Below are positions 41,306-52,338 of a stretch of DNA of 64,000 bases, piece by piece; the stretch's first letter is position 1; every line of letters begins with the position of its first letter. Position numbers and translations under genes: made by a program. The notes under the pieces are model-generated. The model did no database searches. It was not told the origin of the DNA and saw only the letters and a program-made list of their open reading frames with translations. Origin of the DNA: [Bacteroides] pectinophilus (GTDB lineage Bacteria; Bacillota; Clostridia; Lachnospirales; Lachnospiraceae); contig CP102260.1 of the NCBI GenBank assembly GCA_025146925.1, positions 263,001-327,000 on the forward strand. The letters are read 5' to 3'.

Positions 41306-44300
41306 CTATCTTTTCCTGTTTCTGTCTGGCATATAGATTCCCTTATCCTCTGCAACAATACCCGCATTTTCTATTCTGTCCTCAGACTTTTCTTCGTCCG
41401 GTCCGCCAAGATCTGCATCCATAGCCTTTGCGTTCTCAAGGTCAAGCTGGGCATTTAATTCATACTGCCTTGCAAGTTTTTCTTCCAGTTCTGCACTATA
41501 TGCAAACGGCTTATCATACTCCGCCTTTGAAGCCTCAAGGTCATTCTGGTACTGTTCAATCTTCTTTTCCAGAAAATCAACATTTTCATGAAGTCCGTTG
41601 AACAGGTTCTCCAGCTTTACCATACTTCCCACCGGACTTGTGGAAAGTTCTGCCTTGTATTCCGTCTTTCCACGAAGCACCATATAGTTGATACTGAGGA
41701 AATTCTTTTCCACCAAAAGCTCAAAGCCGTGGAACTTACCGACTGGAGTGGTTTCGCCTGTCTTACATTTGCTGATTGCTTCAAGCATTACGGTTCCACC
41801 ATCCACTCGCTCTGTATAAGTTGCATTGCCTATGGTAATGGCAAAGTCCGGGTTATCAATCAATTCCTTATCCCTTGCCTTTATATCCTCCCTTACATTG
41901 GCAAGTTTTTCTGTCGCAGTTTTGATGAGTTTTGGATATTTGATCATAAAATTATCCTGCAATCCGTATCTCTGATTATCATACGACGCTTTTAAGAGCT
42001 TTAATCTCTGGACATCATTGTCAACCTCCATCTTTTCCCTGATTAAAGGGTTGCCTGTCGCAACCGCCTTAATCTCCGCATAAGAAAGTGTTGCCTCATC
42101 AATGTCCTCACAGCTTCGGCTCACTGCCTTGCTTGTCATAACCTGACTGATGAAACGCTGCTTGTTTTCCACAAGTGACCAGTTGTATGCATCAAAGGTT
42201 TGTTTTGTAACATATCGGTAGATTGCCACCTCATCGTTTTTATTTCCCTGTCGGATACCTCTGCCTTCCCTCTGTTCAATGGAAGAAGGCTTCCACGGGC
42301 AATCGACATGGTGCATTGCAACAAGGTGTGTCTGTACATTAACTCCGGTTCCGCACTTATCTGTCGAACCGATAAGGACTTTTTTCTTACCTGTCCTCAT
42401 TTCCTTAAAGAGTGCATCCCTCTGTGCGTCTGTTTTTGCATCGTGAATAAATGCTATCTCCTCCGCAGGGATACCATATTGGATAAGTGACTCCTTCAGA
42501 TAATCATAAATCGTAAAGTCCTTGTCCGGTCCCGGTGTTCCAATATCCGAAAAAATAAGCTGACAGCCTATATGACCATCAGCATTTCCTTTTACATATT
42601 CTTTCCAGACATTTTCCGCTACCTTATTGAGCTTTCCGTCCGGGTTGTTCGGTGCGTCCTTATCAATCAGTCTTGCGTCTGTTCCAAGAAGTCTTGCTTC
42701 GTGCGTAATCTTTAAGAAGTTGTCAACACTTGGATCAACACCCCCGCCCCTTATCCTTTCTGCCCTTACAACAAATTCTTCCATTACCTGCTTCACATAC
42801 CAGTCCGGCTCCGACTCCACGATGATAGGCTTGCCGCCACGCAGAGCTGGCACATCAAGGTCAAGCATATCCGCTGTCTGCACATCGGCAACCTCACGGA
42901 AGATGTTCATAAGCTCCGGCAGATTGGTAAACTTATTGAACCTGCTCTTGAAACGGAAACCACTGCCCTCAACCGTAAGCTCCAGTGCCGTTGTTACTTC
43001 TCCAAAGTTAGCCGCCCACGAGTCGAAATGATGAATTCCCATCTCCTCAAGTGCCGATTTCTGCAAATAAAGCTGCATAACATACATCTCACACATTGTG
43101 TTGCTTATCGGTGTACCTGTTGCAAATACAATTCCCCTGCCATCATTTATCTCTGATAAATACTGGCATTTAAGCTGCATATCCGTTGACTTTTTAGCCC
43201 CACTACTGCTGATTCCCGACACATTATTCATCTTTGAAAATGTGGCGAGGTTCTTAAAATTGTGTGCTTCGTCTACCATAATAGAGTCAACACCCAGCTC
43301 CTCAAAGGTAATGAGGTCATCTTTCCTGCTCTCATCGGTCAGGGATTTAAGCTGTTCCTCCAGCTTTTTCTTCTGGCTTTCCATCTGCTTTACGGTCCAG
43401 CGTTCCCCGTTCCGCTCCTTCATATCATCAATCGCATAGGTGATCTCATTTATCTGTTCATTAAGCATTCGCTCCTTTCTCTCTGCCGAAATTGGAATTT
43501 TTTCAAATTGCGAGTGCGACATAATGATGCAGTCATAATCGCCTGTCGCAATCCTTGACACAAACTGCTTTCTTCGGCTCTTTTCAAAATCACGCTCCGT
43601 TGCAACCAAGATGTTTGCTGACGGGTAAAGCCTTAAAAATTCACTTGCCGTCTGCCCGATAAGCGGCTTTGGCACTACCATAATTGTCTTATTGGAAAGT
43701 CCGAGTCTTTTCTGTTCCATACACGCAGCCATCATTTCAAACGACTTTCCGGCTCCGACGCAGTGGGCAAGCAGGGTATTTCCTCCCATAAGGATTCGTG
43801 CCACCGCATTTTTCTGGTGCGGTTTTAATTCAATCTCAGGGTTCATTCCTGGAAATTGCAAATGGCTTCCGTCATACTCACGCAGGCGGATATTATTGAA
43901 GGTTTCATTATAATATTCCACATACTTCTGTCGGCGTTCCGGTTCTGCAAACAGCCATTCCTTGAACTTCTCCTTGATCATATTCTGCTTTTCCCTTGCA
44001 AGCATTGTCTCATTCTTATTGACTTCATAATGGTACTTGCCATCACCGTCATCAATCCTGTCCCTGACAGTGACTGTTTTTAAGTTCAGGGTATCCTCAA
44101 AAATAGAATAAGCGTCCATTCTGCTTGTACCATAAGTTTTCGTTGCAGCCACGGAATGTTTATCCATACTTTTATTTTCAATGAACCATTCCATACTCAT
44201 TTTATTCAAGTGTACCTGAATACCGGAATTATAATACTCTGTTCTGATTGCCCTTGCCCTCTTTGGTGTATTAAGCAGCTCATAGATAAACTGCTCATAA

Positions 44301-47300
44301 TCAAGCGGCTCAATCCAAGTTGTACCAATCTTTACATCAATATCCGAGGCTTCAATCCATTCCGGCTGAACTTCCTCTAGGGCTGCGGCATTGGCGGCAA
44401 ATCTTTCTGCCTGCGGATTATCGGTATCCGCCGCCATTGCCTTTGCAACACGCAGCTTATCCCTTACATTTCCCGACAGATATTCGTCTGCTGTCTCCCA
44501 GCCTGCGTCCGGGTTATTTTCATTGTAACGGTCAGGATTAAGAAATATAATTCCATCAAGTTCCTTTATGAGAGTATCCCTGTCTGCTTCATAAATGGAG
44601 AGCATATAAGGGATATTTACATATCCAAACTCATTGACCGATACATTAAGAGCCTCTACCGCAGTTTCTACCCTGTCCACCACGGACTTTGCCTTAATCG
44701 TCTGCTTATAAAACATATCAGCCTTCTTCACCTCCCCGTCCTCATTTACTTCTTCAAGACTGCAAAGAAGCGGATAATCGCTGTCATCCCTGAACGCTGT
44801 ACGGTTTGCTTTGGAAGTGATTGCTCCATACTTTCCAACGAATTTATCATATTTTACATTCAAAAGCTGCTGTTTGTCTGCAAGCTCCTCATCACTACAG
44901 CCCTCCATCTGGATATCAATCAGCTCTCTTGTTATCTGTCTGATTTCATCAAGGCTCTTGATACGCTCCTCTGCTGTCGGTGATACTTTCTGCCTTACCA
45001 TCTCTGAATTTTCCCTGTAATAAAGTTTTCCTTCAAAGAATGTGTAAGTATAATTTCTGACATCCGGATCAGCGGGAATGACTTCCTCTGTCTGTTCCTC
45101 ATTATCTGCCAGTCTCTCAAAATCTGTCATCTGTGCTCTGATGTTACAGATTGCCTTATTGAGTGCTTCATACAGATTGAAGTTCTCATCATTATTCACA
45201 CAGACGGTATATCTGCTGTCCTGTCCGAACATCCTTGTGTCATACTGCATTGTACCAAGCATCATCTCCGGGTGCTCTGCAAAATAGGAATTGACTGCTA
45301 TGCCATCACCTGTGACACCAAGATGTACCCAGTCAGGCTCTATATCAATTTTTCGCTCTCTTTTCTGTAAAAAAAGAATGTCCGCAGTCACCTCAGTTCC
45401 TGCATTATCCTTAAATGCAGTATTCGGAAGTCGGATTGCTCCCACAAGTTCTGCCCTCTCAGCCAGATACTTTCGTATAGTCGGATTGCTCTTATCCAGT
45501 GTTCCCTTTGTGGTAATCACTGCAACCATGCCGCCCGGTCTTGCCTGATCGAGTGCTTTTGCCAGAAAATAATCGTGAATACGGAAGTTATACTTGTTGT
45601 ACTTTGGATCGAATATCTTATAATCTCCAAATGGCACATTTCCCATAACAACATCAAAAAAGTTATCCGGATATGTGGTGTTTTCAAATCCCGTAATACT
45701 GATATTGGCATTCTGGTAAAGCTGTTTTGCAATCCTTCCTGATATGCTGTCCAGCTCCACTCCATACAGCTTACTTTGCTGCATTGGTGCTGGCATACTT
45801 CCGAAGAAATTGCCGATACCCATAGAAGGCTCCAAGACATTGCCGCCTTTAAAGCCAAACTGCACAAGTGCTGAGTTAATACACATTGCAATCTCAGGTG
45901 AAGTATAAAAGGCATTATTTACGGTTGCTCTTGCGGCACTGTATTCCTCATCGGAAAGAAGTTCTTTCAGTTCTGCATATTCTCTGGTCCACCCTGCATT
46001 ATTCTCATCAAATGCCTGTGACAACCCGCCCCAGCCGACAAACTTTGATAAAACCGTCTGCTCCTCCTGTGTTGCAAGTCTGTTTTCTGCTTCAATCTGC
46101 TTTAGTGTACAGATTGCATCAATGTTCCACTGGTATCTGGTCTTTACACCGCCCTTTTCTGTTTCCCACAGGTTATAATGGAAATTGAGTTTTGTCTGGT
46201 CTTGTGTTTTTTCTTTTCCACGCAGACCTTCCGCTGGCGGTAATACTTCCTGTGCAGGTGTTTCAGGGGCAGCCTCCTGTGGTTCGGTATCATTCTGCGA
46301 AATATCTGCCGATACATTCTTATCCTCATCAGAAATTATACGACCATCCGTGTCAATCTTGGTATTCAAGCCATATGCAATCGCCCGTTCTCTGGTTTTA
46401 AGACGGCTTTCTCTCACACTGTCCTCAATATCAAAGAACTTGCGGTAAACAGGATTCATCTTTTCCCTGTCAATCTTATTTTTTATGGTCTGATAGATTG
46501 CCTTCTGGTCCTCTCCACAGTAAAATGGCTGTTTTACCATATAGGATAAGATTTCATATACCTCACGCCATGATACGGTATCCCCTGCCCTCTCTCCATT
46601 TCTGTTTTTGTAGCTTACTTTCACATCTGCACTGCTTAAAGTGTATTCTGTGAGTCCATACTGATTATTGCAATATGCCTTTCTCTCACCCTGAACATTT
46701 CCCATCGCTATCTCACAGATCAGTTCCAGCTTATTCGGCATAAATGCAAAATCCGACTGCACCACATCCATAAGGAAAGCACGGAATGGTGTGTAACAGC
46801 TACATTCTGACACAAGTATCTCAATGGCATCTCTTAAATCTTCATCCATTGCAGCTACACGGTCAGCATAATCAATCGGTTTGATATACCGTAACTCAGC
46901 CGCCTTTCTGTTTACAGCATAACTGTCAGGCTCATCAGGAATAGCATAATCATCAATTTCTGATTTCTCCTCCTGCGTATCAACTTCACGGTACTCTGCG
47001 TCAATGACTTCATCATCTTCACGAAGTCCGTCCATTGCAAGCTCATCAATACGAGGTGTCTCCGACTGGTATTCTCCGGTAAGGATAAGTACACCGATTT
47101 CCTTTTCGACATTCTTCCACGAAACGTATCCTTCTACTTCTCCATCTTCATCTTTCCATTGGATACGAAGTCCCGAACCGTGAAATGTATCATACCCGTG
47201 CAAGCCCAGACCGTCAAGCGGCCAGCTTGCACCACCCTGACCATATTCTGCCTTGATACGCTTTGCTCTGGTTCCTGCGTCTATCTCTGTCTGATAGATT

Positions 47301-48751
47301 TCACACACCCTGCCTTTTCCACCGACAAAGCCAGTTCCTTTCATAAGTATCTCTTTTACATACTCACTTGGTACACTCTCTGCTTTCTTTGGATTAAGGT
47401 AATTATATTTTCCGGCAAGGGCAGCCTTTTTATCCTCCTCGAACTGACGCATAAATTCATTGTGTCTGGTTTCCTCCGGCTGCTTCACACCAAAACTTGC
47501 CTGCCCGTTTTGGTCGAAAAAAAAGGAAGCCTGTGTATATTCGGCTTCCTTACTGACACCCAATGAGTTAATCTCATCAAGCTCTCTATTTAATTCTTCC
47601 TGTGTTTCTAATGAAACTTCATCACAATCTGGTGGAGCACTACTTCCTCTGCCTGCATCTTCGCCTGCTCTCTTATCTTCCACATCTCCATTGTCGATGA
47701 CGGATTCTGTGGCTTGTGCTTCATTAGATACTGTTCCTCCAACTGATCGTAAAGCTGGTTTGCTTCCTCCTCTACTGCCGACATCTTCTCGTACATCTTC
47801 CCAAATCTCATCAGTGTCTTGTACCTTGCCGGTTCGTTCTCCAGAAGATACTTCATTGCCATTCTCCCGTATCTGCCCAGCTTCGTTAAATCCTCTGTCT
47901 CGTCCGGCATTGTCAGCTCCGGATACAGCAGTCCGTCCACTTCCTTGTAAGTCATTGCTTCTAACATATGATATTCTCCTTTCGCTCTCAATCGTTTGTA
48001 AATTCCTACTAAATTCTCTAAGAACACTACAGGAGACATCGCATACAAGGGAACCAAGACGGTAAACTATCTCATCATCTTTGATGTTTACAATCTGACT
48101 GAAATCCTGTTCTTGCACAGATAAGTCAAATCCACATCTCGTCCCTACAGCATACATAACACTGGAATATACTAACTGCTCCATATCGCTATCCTGCTGT
48201 AAGCCCTTGCGTTTTTCGTTGAATTCCTTTATCACACTACCTGATAGCTGCATTAGTTCGGACATTCTATCCCCGAACTCCTCTTTTATTATATTCCAAA
48301 CATTTGTTCCTGTAAACTGTTTTAGCGTATTTTTTAGTGATTCCTTGTCATCGCTTTTATACCGCTCCATCTGTCCTTCCGATACCAGAAAGTCTGCATA
48401 ACTTTTCAAGTTTTCCCCCTCCAGATTCCAAGTCAGCTTCACATTCTTTCCGCCTGTATCACTGATATCGAAAATATATCTCATACGGGGATTAAGTGCC
48501 CTTGAGGGGAAGATAGCACAGCCCTTTGCTCCACGCTTTACATATCTTCCCACTTTCTTCCAAGTGTCATAATCTGCCATAAGGGTACTTTTCTCCGGTG
48601 ATCTCTGAGCTGTTACCATAACGATATTATCAAATTCATAGCGATATAACTGACCAGCAACTTTTAATACATCTTTCCAGTTCTTTTCAGAACGGGTGAT
48701 GTTGCTGATTTCTGAATCATATATCGCTTTGACCTTCATATCAACACTCAT
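41306..48751 (-). CDS. Giant helicase-methyltransferase of the conjugative element (LtrC/SNF2-like)
   Basis: 2481 residues, AAGGAGGG upstream. Parts in order: an LtrC/ArdC-like N-terminus (to about 200), a charged linker (about 255-385), accessory domains (to about 880), an N-6 adenine methylase-like domain with [14 protein letters not shown] near 975 and GNVPFGDYK near 1037, and an SNF2-type helicase with GAGKS near 1665, DEAH near 1825, [10 protein letters not shown] near 1880 and [10 protein letters not shown] near 2165. The last 300 residues are coiled coil. Proteins of this type occur in most Tn1549-like ICEs; protection or processing of transferred DNA is suspected. A tnpV-like gene is nested in the linker region in another frame. 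Confidence 0.9.
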   Translation of the reverse strand: MSVDMKVKAIYDSEISNITRSEKNWKDVLKVAGQLYRYEFDNIVMVTAQRSPEKSTLMADYDTWKKVGRYVKRGAKGCAIFPSRALNPRMRYIFDISDTGGKNVKLTWNLEGENLKSYADFLVSEGQMERYKSDDKESLKNTLKQFTGTNVWNIIKEEFGDRMSELMQLSGSVIKEFNEKRKGLQQDSDMEQLVYSSVMYAVGTRCGFDLSVQEQDFSQIVNIKDDEIVYRLGSLVCDVSCSVLREFSRNLQTIESERRISYVRSNDLQGSGRTAVSGADNAGRDRGFNEAGQIRENGNEVSSGERTGKVQDTDEIWEDVREDVGSRGGSKPALRSVGGTVSNEAQATESVIDNGDVEDKRAGEDAGRGSSAPPDCDEVSLETQEELNRELDEINSLGVSKEAEYTQASFFFDQNGQASFGVKQPEETRHNEFMRQFEEDKKAALAGKYNYLNPKKAESVPSEYVKEILMKGTGFVGGKGRVCEIYQTEIDAGTRAKRIKAEYGQGGASWPLDGLGLHGYDTFHGSGLRIQWKDEDGEVEGYVSWKNVEKEIGVLILTGEYQSETPRIDELAMDGLREDDEVIDAEYREVDTQEEKSEIDDYAIPDEPDSYAVNRKAAELRYIKPIDYADRVAAMDEDLRDAIEILVSECSCYTPFRAFLMDVVQSDFAFMPNKLELICEIAMGNVQGERKAYCNNQYGLTEYTLSSADVKVSYKNRNGERAGDTVSWREVYEILSYMVKQPFYCGEDQKAIYQTIKNKIDREKMNPVYRKFFDIEDSVRESRLKTRERAIAYGLNTKIDTDGRIISDEDKNVSADISQNDTEPQEAAPETPAQEVLPPAEGLRGKEKTQDQTKLNFHYNLWETEKGGVKTRYQWNIDAICTLKQIEAENRLATQEEQTVLSKFVGWGGLSQAFDENNAGWTREYAELKELLSDEEYSAARATVNNAFYTSPEIAMCINSALVQFGFKGGNVLEPSMGIGNFFGSMPAPMQQSKLYGVELDSISGRIAKQLYQNANISITGFENTTYPDNFFDVVMGNVPFGDYKIFDPKYNKYNFRIHDYFLAKALDQARPGGMVAVITTKGTLDKSNPTIRKYLAERAELVGAIRLPNTAFKDNAGTEVTADILFLQKRERKIDIEPDWVHLGVTGDGIAVNSYFAEHPEMMLGTMQYDTRMFGQDSRYTVCVNNDENFNLYEALNKAICNIRAQMTDFERLADNEEQTEEVIPADPDVRNYTYTFFEGKLYYRENSEMVRQKVSPTAEERIKSLDEIRQITRELIDIQMEGCSDEELADKQQLLNVKYDKFVGKYGAITSKANRTAFRDDSDYPLLCSLEEVNEDGEVKKADMFYKQTIKAKSVVDRVETAVEALNVSVNEFGYVNIPYMLSIYEADRDTLIKELDGIIFLNPDRYNENNPDAGWETADEYLSGNVRDKLRVAKAMAADTDNPQAERFAANAAALEEVQPEWIEASDIDVKIGTTWIEPLDYEQFIYELLNTPKRARAIRTEYYNSGIQVHLNKMSMEWFIENKSMDKHSVAATKTYGTSRMDAYSIFEDTLNLKTVTVRDRIDDGDGKYHYEVNKNETMLAREKQNMIKEKFKEWLFAEPERRQKYVEYYNETFNNIRLREYDGSHLQFPGMNPEIELKPHQKNAVARILMGGNTLLAHCVGAGKSFEMMAACMEQKRLGLSNKTIMVVPKPLIGQTASEFLRLYPSANILVATERDFEKSRRKQFVSRIATGDYDCIIMSHSQFEKIPISAERKERMLNEQINEITYAIDDMKERNGERWTVKQMESQKKKLEEQLKSLTDESRKDDLITFEELGVDSIMVDEAHNFKNLATFSKMNNVSGISSSGAKKSTDMQLKCQYLSEINDGRGIVFATGTPISNTMCEMYVMQLYLQKSALEEMGIHHFDSWAANFGEVTTALELTVEGSGFRFKSRFNKFTNLPELMNIFREVADVQTADMLDLDVPALRGGKPIIVESEPDWYVKQVMEEFVVRAERIRGGGVDPSVDNFLKITHEARLLGTDARLIDKDAPNNPDGKLNKVAENVWKEYVKGNADGHIGCQLIFSDIGTPGPDKDFTIYDYLKESLIQYGIPAEEIAFIHDAKTDAQRDALFKEMRTGKKKVLIGSTDKCGTGVNVQTHLVAMHHVDCPWKPSSIEQREGRGIRQGNKNDEVAIYRYVTKQTFDAYNWSLVENKQRFISQVMTSKAVSRSCEDIDEATLSYAEIKAVATGNPLIREKMEVDNDVQRLKLLKASYDNQRYGLQDNFMIKYPKLIKTATEKLANVREDIKARDKELIDNPDFAITIGNATYTERVDGGTVMLEAISKCKTGETTPVGKFHGFELLVEKNFLSINYMVLRGKTEYKAELSTSPVGSMVKLENLFNGLHENVDFLEKKIEQYQNDLEASKAEYDKPFAYSAELEEKLARQYELNAQLDLENAKAMDADLGGPDEEKSEDRIENAGIVAEDKGIYMPDRNRKR
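47608..47967 (-). CDS. tnpV: TnpV-like protein nested in the giant helicase gene (+1 frame)
   Basis: 119 residues from ATG 47967, preceded by AAGGAG at ideal distance. [60 protein letters not shown] and [20 protein letters not shown] match the TnpV family of Tn4451-type and other Clostridia transposons. It lies entirely within the helicase gene, on the same strand but in another frame, where the helicase product is a low-complexity Gly/Glu/Asp/Arg linker. The TnpV role is unknown. Both frames are open and both look used. Confidence 0.75.
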   Translation of the reverse strand: MLEAMTYKEVDGLLYPELTMPDETEDLTKLGRYGRMAMKYLLENEPARYKTLMRFGKMYEKMSAVEEEANQLYDQLEEQYLMKHKPQNPSSTMEMWKIREQAKMQAEEVVLHQIVMKFH

Positions 48752-48765
48752 GTGTCACCCTCCTT

Positions 48766-49134
48766 TTACTTCAGTAATTCTGCAAACATTTCCTTAAAGA
48801 GCTTTGACTCCTCCCCGTCAAGCTCAATCACAAATTCTGCATCAACCGCCTGTCTATCACATTTGCCCTTTCCTTTTACAATCTTTCGCATAATCCTGAG
48901 AAGCACATAACACTGCTTTGACTTGGCTATGCTCTGCTTAAAGGCAAGTCCGTCGCTGTCAGCCGACTGCTGTGTCTCATAGACAATCACATTCAGCTTT
49001 CTGCTGATTTCCTCAACTTTCTCATATGGAATACTGACAAACGATTTTACCTCTCCCGGTCTTTCCCATTCCTTATGAAGTTCGTTTAATAAAAATTCCA
49101 TATCCTTAATAACTGCTGTCTGCTCATTTTTCAT
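48766..49134 (-). CDS. Hypothetical element protein
   Basis: 122 residues, helical (IKDMEFLLNELHKEWERPGE, YEKVEEISRKLNVIVYETQQ), ending in ESKLFKEMFAELLK. It overlaps the upstream gene by ATGA and ends 14 bases before the giant helicase gene, so it is translated in series with both. No family recognised. Confidence 0.6.
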   Translation of the reverse strand: MKNEQTAVIKDMEFLLNELHKEWERPGEVKSFVSIPYEKVEEISRKLNVIVYETQQSADSDGLAFKQSIAKSKQCYVLLRIMRKIVKGKGKCDRQAVDAEFVIELDGEESKLFKEMFAELLK

Positions 49135-49349
49135 CGTGTCTTTCCTCCATTTTCCTTTAATGAAGAAGGGAGCTGTTCTTCGCTGTATGGCGAAAAATCA
49201 ACTCCCTTCATATCCTCCGCATCAAGGACTATCTGTTCTGAATAATACATATCCATTGCCTTGTTTATGGCATCGTCAAGTGACTCTGCCTTTACTGTCT
49301 CTACCCTTGAGAGAACTTCTTTTATCTCAATATCAAATTCTTTTTCCAT
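49131..49349 (-). CDS. DpnD/PcfM-like small protein
   Basis: 72 residues. FDIEIKEVLSRVETVKAES, then DAINKAMDMYYSEQIVLDAE, is the DpnD/PcfM pattern found in conjugative plasmids and ICEs. Function unknown. GGAGG lies upstream and the stop overlaps the next gene. Confidence 0.75.
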   Translation of the reverse strand: MEKEFDIEIKEVLSRVETVKAESLDDAINKAMDMYYSEQIVLDAEDMKGVDFSPYSEEQLPSSLKENGGKTR

Positions 49350-49378
49350 TCGATATCAGCCTCCAATTCCATTTTTCC

Positions 49379-50269
49379 TCATCGGCTCTTTTTTTCTTTT
49401 ACCTGTCTTTCCTTAAAACCTTCATCATACTTTCCATCTTCAAGCCTGTCATAAAAATATTCCTCCTCTATCGTTCCAAATTCCTTATACATCTGGTGCA
49501 GGAAATCATTCTGCATATTTTTTGGAATATCATCATCCTTTGACAAATCCTGATAAAAATAAAACTTCTGCTTGAGTTTCGCCCTGTAATCATAAACATC
49601 TTTTATCTTTTCAGGTGTCCCGTATTCTCTTTTATATGCCTTAAAGTTGGTCTGCGAAAGTGTGGACCCAAGATAAATCCCGTGCTCCCACGATACCCCG
49701 ATCGTTGTGTTATCCTTTGTTGGCTCCTCGTCTTTCGGATATCGCTTATACTCTGTTGCTCCGAGAGCAATCGTGAGAGAGCCGCTTTTCATATCCATTA
49801 CCACAAGATTGCGTGGAGATAATGCTTCAAGTACCATATAATCGTGGTCATTAAAATTATGAAATGTCTGCCCTCTTTCAAATGTCCTGTCGCATTTTTC
49901 ATAATGCAGGATAAAGTCATCTATCCAGCCTCTATCCGTCATTCCAATCTCATCCATCTTTGTAATACATTCTGGGGAACTTGTTGCCTTATCAAAGTAA
50001 AATTTCTTTGAATCATTATAATATCCTTGCAAAAAGCGTCCCAGTTCCACATCATCTCTACAGAATTTTGCAAAAACTGTAACATTTGCTGCCCTGTAAT
50101 ACTCTGTAAAACCTTCCGCAAGCGTTCTTCCAAGAAGCAGCATCTGATCTGCAAGCTCTGACATATCATCAATGGCAACGAACTTCTTATAATCTTCCAA
50201 AGTCATAAGCATATTTCTTTCTGTTCCCTTATAATTCTCCATTACAAGAATCATATCTTTTAAATCCAT
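49379..50269 (-). CDS. Hypothetical conjugation-module protein
   Basis: 296 residues, AGGAGGT upstream, no membrane segment. It has the segments WIDDFILHYEKCDRTFERGQ and YMVLEALSPRNLVVMDMKSG and an acidic-basic tail. I do not recognise the family, though its place after the NlpC/P60 protein is common in this class of ICE. A hairpin (50285-50308) separates it from the gene upstream. Confidence 0.6.
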   Translation of the reverse strand: MDLKDMILVMENYKGTERNMLMTLEDYKKFVAIDDMSELADQMLLLGRTLAEGFTEYYRAANVTVFAKFCRDDVELGRFLQGYYNDSKKFYFDKATSSPECITKMDEIGMTDRGWIDDFILHYEKCDRTFERGQTFHNFNDHDYMVLEALSPRNLVVMDMKSGSLTIALGATEYKRYPKDEEPTKDNTTIGVSWEHGIYLGSTLSQTNFKAYKREYGTPEKIKDVYDYRAKLKQKFYFYQDLSKDDDIPKNMQNDFLHQMYKEFGTIEEEYFYDRLEDGKYDEGFKERQVKEKKSR

Positions 50270-50284
50270 TCTTACCTCCTGTTC

Positions 50285-50308
50285 CAGAGAGGACTTTCGC
50301 CCTCTCTG
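50285..50308. promoter_or_regulatory. Intercistronic hairpin
   Basis: CAGAGAGG and CCTCTCTG form a perfect 8-bp stem with an 8-base loop (ACTTTCGC), directly between two conjugation genes. No U-run, so processing or stability is more likely than termination. Confidence 0.6.
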
Positions 50309-50316
50309 CCAATTTT

Positions 50317-52263
50317 CTATGGTCTGCCAATTACTACAATTTTTCCGACACTTGCCACATCACGGTAAACTACGCCAACTCTTTCATTCAGGGCTTCTAC
50401 CACCTTGCCATTGCCGACATATACTGCCACATGGCTGATATTCTTATATCTTCCGTTGTTTGTGAAACTGTAAAAGATAAGATCACCAGGCTGCATTTCA
50501 TCATAAGATACGGTCTTTCCTGCTTCATCAAGTCCCTGTGCTTCTGCCGCTGCTGTAGTTGCTCCTCCATGACTGATATTCACACCTGCATCCTTCCATG
50601 AATAATACGCAAGTGAACTGCAATCATAATAATTGCCACTATCTCTTAATTCCTGACTGTAAGGATAACCCACTCTGTGAAGGGCATAAGAGCAGACTGC
50701 TTTCTGCCTGCTATCTGTAATACCACTGAGGATTGCATTTATTTCATCCTCTGTCATGGAACTTACTCCGGGGCTTCCACCGCCTCCACCGCTTCCACTT
50801 CCAGCATATCCAAGCTGTCCCATAAACTCAGGACTCATGATCTGCTCAAGCATTTCTACCTGATCAGAATTAAATCCATAAACGGAAATCATATCTCTGT
50901 ATGATTTGAGCGTAACATTTACATACAGTACCGACTTCGTAACAGTTGTTACATTGCCATCTGCGTCTGTTTCCTCCACATCTTTTGTTCCACTACTTGT
51001 AGTATAAGAACACATATCATTTACTACAGTCTGCAACCACCCCTTTGATATATCATTCATAATTGTTGCAGTATCGCCTACACCATACTTAACCATGTAG
51101 ACCGCCATAATGTCGTAGTAGTTACTTGGATTTTCATCCATTCCCTCATAATCTACATACACCAGTTCGCCAAAGTCATATCCGGTATGTTCATTCACTT
51201 TGGTATTCACATCACGGTTAAATTCAGACACATAAGCACTTGTAACTGTCTGCACTGTATCTCCTGACTCCAGCGGCGGTAAAAATAAGGCAAATGGTGA
51301 ATTATAAAGAATCGCTATCACAGCAATAACCGGAACTGCAACGATTACCACTAAAAGAACCAACAGCAAAAGTACAAGTCCGATAATCGGAGCTGCCGCC
51401 TTTATCCAAAGAACTGCCTTTTTTACAATCAGATCTTTTACCAGTTTTATAACACTGTCCGTCTGATTTTCCTGTTCTTTCATCTTATCCAGAAAAAATT
51501 TAATCTTTCTGCTACGGTTCGCTGCTTTCACATCCTTCGCCTCAATAGATACACCTGTGGCATAGCCTGCCGCCATGCCGACTGCTGTACCTGCTCCCGG
51601 TGCAACCGCTGTACCTGCCGCTGTGGTTGCCACTTTTGCCGTAGTTTTGGCAGTTTCTTTCGCAGTGTTCTTAGCAGTTTCTTTCGCTGCTGTCTTTGTC
51701 GTGTCACCGGCAACCTTTTTTGCCGTATCACTGGCAGCTTTCTTTCCCATCTTTTTTGCCAGCTTCTTTCCTGTTTCTACCTTCTTGATACGCCTCTTTG
51801 CTTCGGCTGCCGCTTTTTTTCTGAAAAATGACGCTCCCCTTGAAGCAGTTCCCGTAACCGGACGGCTTGCTTCATATGCAAGATAAGCTGCCTGTGACAC
51901 TTCCTGCCCGCCTTCCACCTGCTCTGTAACTGCTCCAGCCGCAAATGCTCCCGTTCTTCCTGCTATATGAAGATTGTTATTCTTCGTCTTGATAGAAGTA
52001 TTGGACTCCCGTATATTTCTCTTAAATTTTGAAAGTTCCTTTTCTTTCTTCTCTGCCTGATGAATGGTACTCTTACGATAAGACTTCTTTTTACCTGTAT
52101 CATTTATCTTTGCACTGGCAATTTTCGGACCACGCTGTACGGTGTAAATGTTACTGCCCTTAATTTTAGCTTTCTTCGGTTCATGCATATGAATCTTAGC
52201 TTTTTTCTTAGTGTGAATGACCATAGGCTTGTCATCCACTTTTTTTATCTTCAATGTTCCCAC
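50317..52263 (-). CDS. CD1108-type conjugation protein with NlpC/P60 peptidase domain
   Basis: 648 residues. Order: a long Lys/Ala-rich cytoplasmic part with coiled AKETAKNTAKETAKTT repeats, one membrane helix (about 290-330), an extracellular region (about 335-480), a GSGSGGGGGSPG linker, and an NlpC/P60 peptidase with Cys in NYYDCSSLAYYSW and His in ISHVAVYVGNGK. It would cut peptidoglycan to let the transfer channel through. The annotated start is GTG 52263, but its ribosome site fits better with TTG nine bases downstream. Confidence 0.88.
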   Translation of the reverse strand: MGTLKIKKVDDKPMVIHTKKKAKIHMHEPKKAKIKGSNIYTVQRGPKIASAKINDTGKKKSYRKSTIHQAEKKEKELSKFKRNIRESNTSIKTKNNNLHIAGRTGAFAAGAVTEQVEGGQEVSQAAYLAYEASRPVTGTASRGASFFRKKAAAEAKRRIKKVETGKKLAKKMGKKAASDTAKKVAGDTTKTAAKETAKNTAKETAKTTAKVATTAAGTAVAPGAGTAVGMAAGYATGVSIEAKDVKAANRSRKIKFFLDKMKEQENQTDSVIKLVKDLIVKKAVLWIKAAAPIIGLVLLLLVLLVVIVAVPVIAVIAILYNSPFALFLPPLESGDTVQTVTSAYVSEFNRDVNTKVNEHTGYDFGELVYVDYEGMDENPSNYYDIMAVYMVKYGVGDTATIMNDISKGWLQTVVNDMCSYTTSSGTKDVEETDADGNVTTVTKSVLYVNVTLKSYRDMISVYGFNSDQVEMLEQIMSPEFMGQLGYAGSGSGGGGGSPGVSSMTEDEINAILSGITDSRQKAVCSYALHRVGYPYSQELRDSGNYYDCSSLAYYSWKDAGVNISHGGATTAAAEAQGLDEAGKTVSYDEMQPGDLIFYSFTNNGRYKNISHVAVYVGNGKVVEALNERVGVVYRDVASVGKIVVIGRP

Positions 52264-52296
52264 CTTCTTTCTGTATCCTTAAAAAGGGTAAAAAGT

Positions 52297-52324
52297 AGCC
52301 ATCCGGAACTTAGTCCAAATGGCT
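52297..52324. promoter_or_regulatory. Intercistronic hairpin
   Basis: AGCCAT and ATGGCT, with GGA and TCC nested inside, form a stem between the VirB4 stop and the start of the NlpC/P60 gene. Confidence 0.5.
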
Positions 52325-52338
52325 GATACATTGCAATT

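Noticed and set aside
47460-48065. 201-codon plus-strand frame under the helicase and TnpV region
   Set aside because: Antisense of a charged low-complexity linker; the nested minus-strand TnpV frame has real family similarity and a ribosome site, this one has neither.
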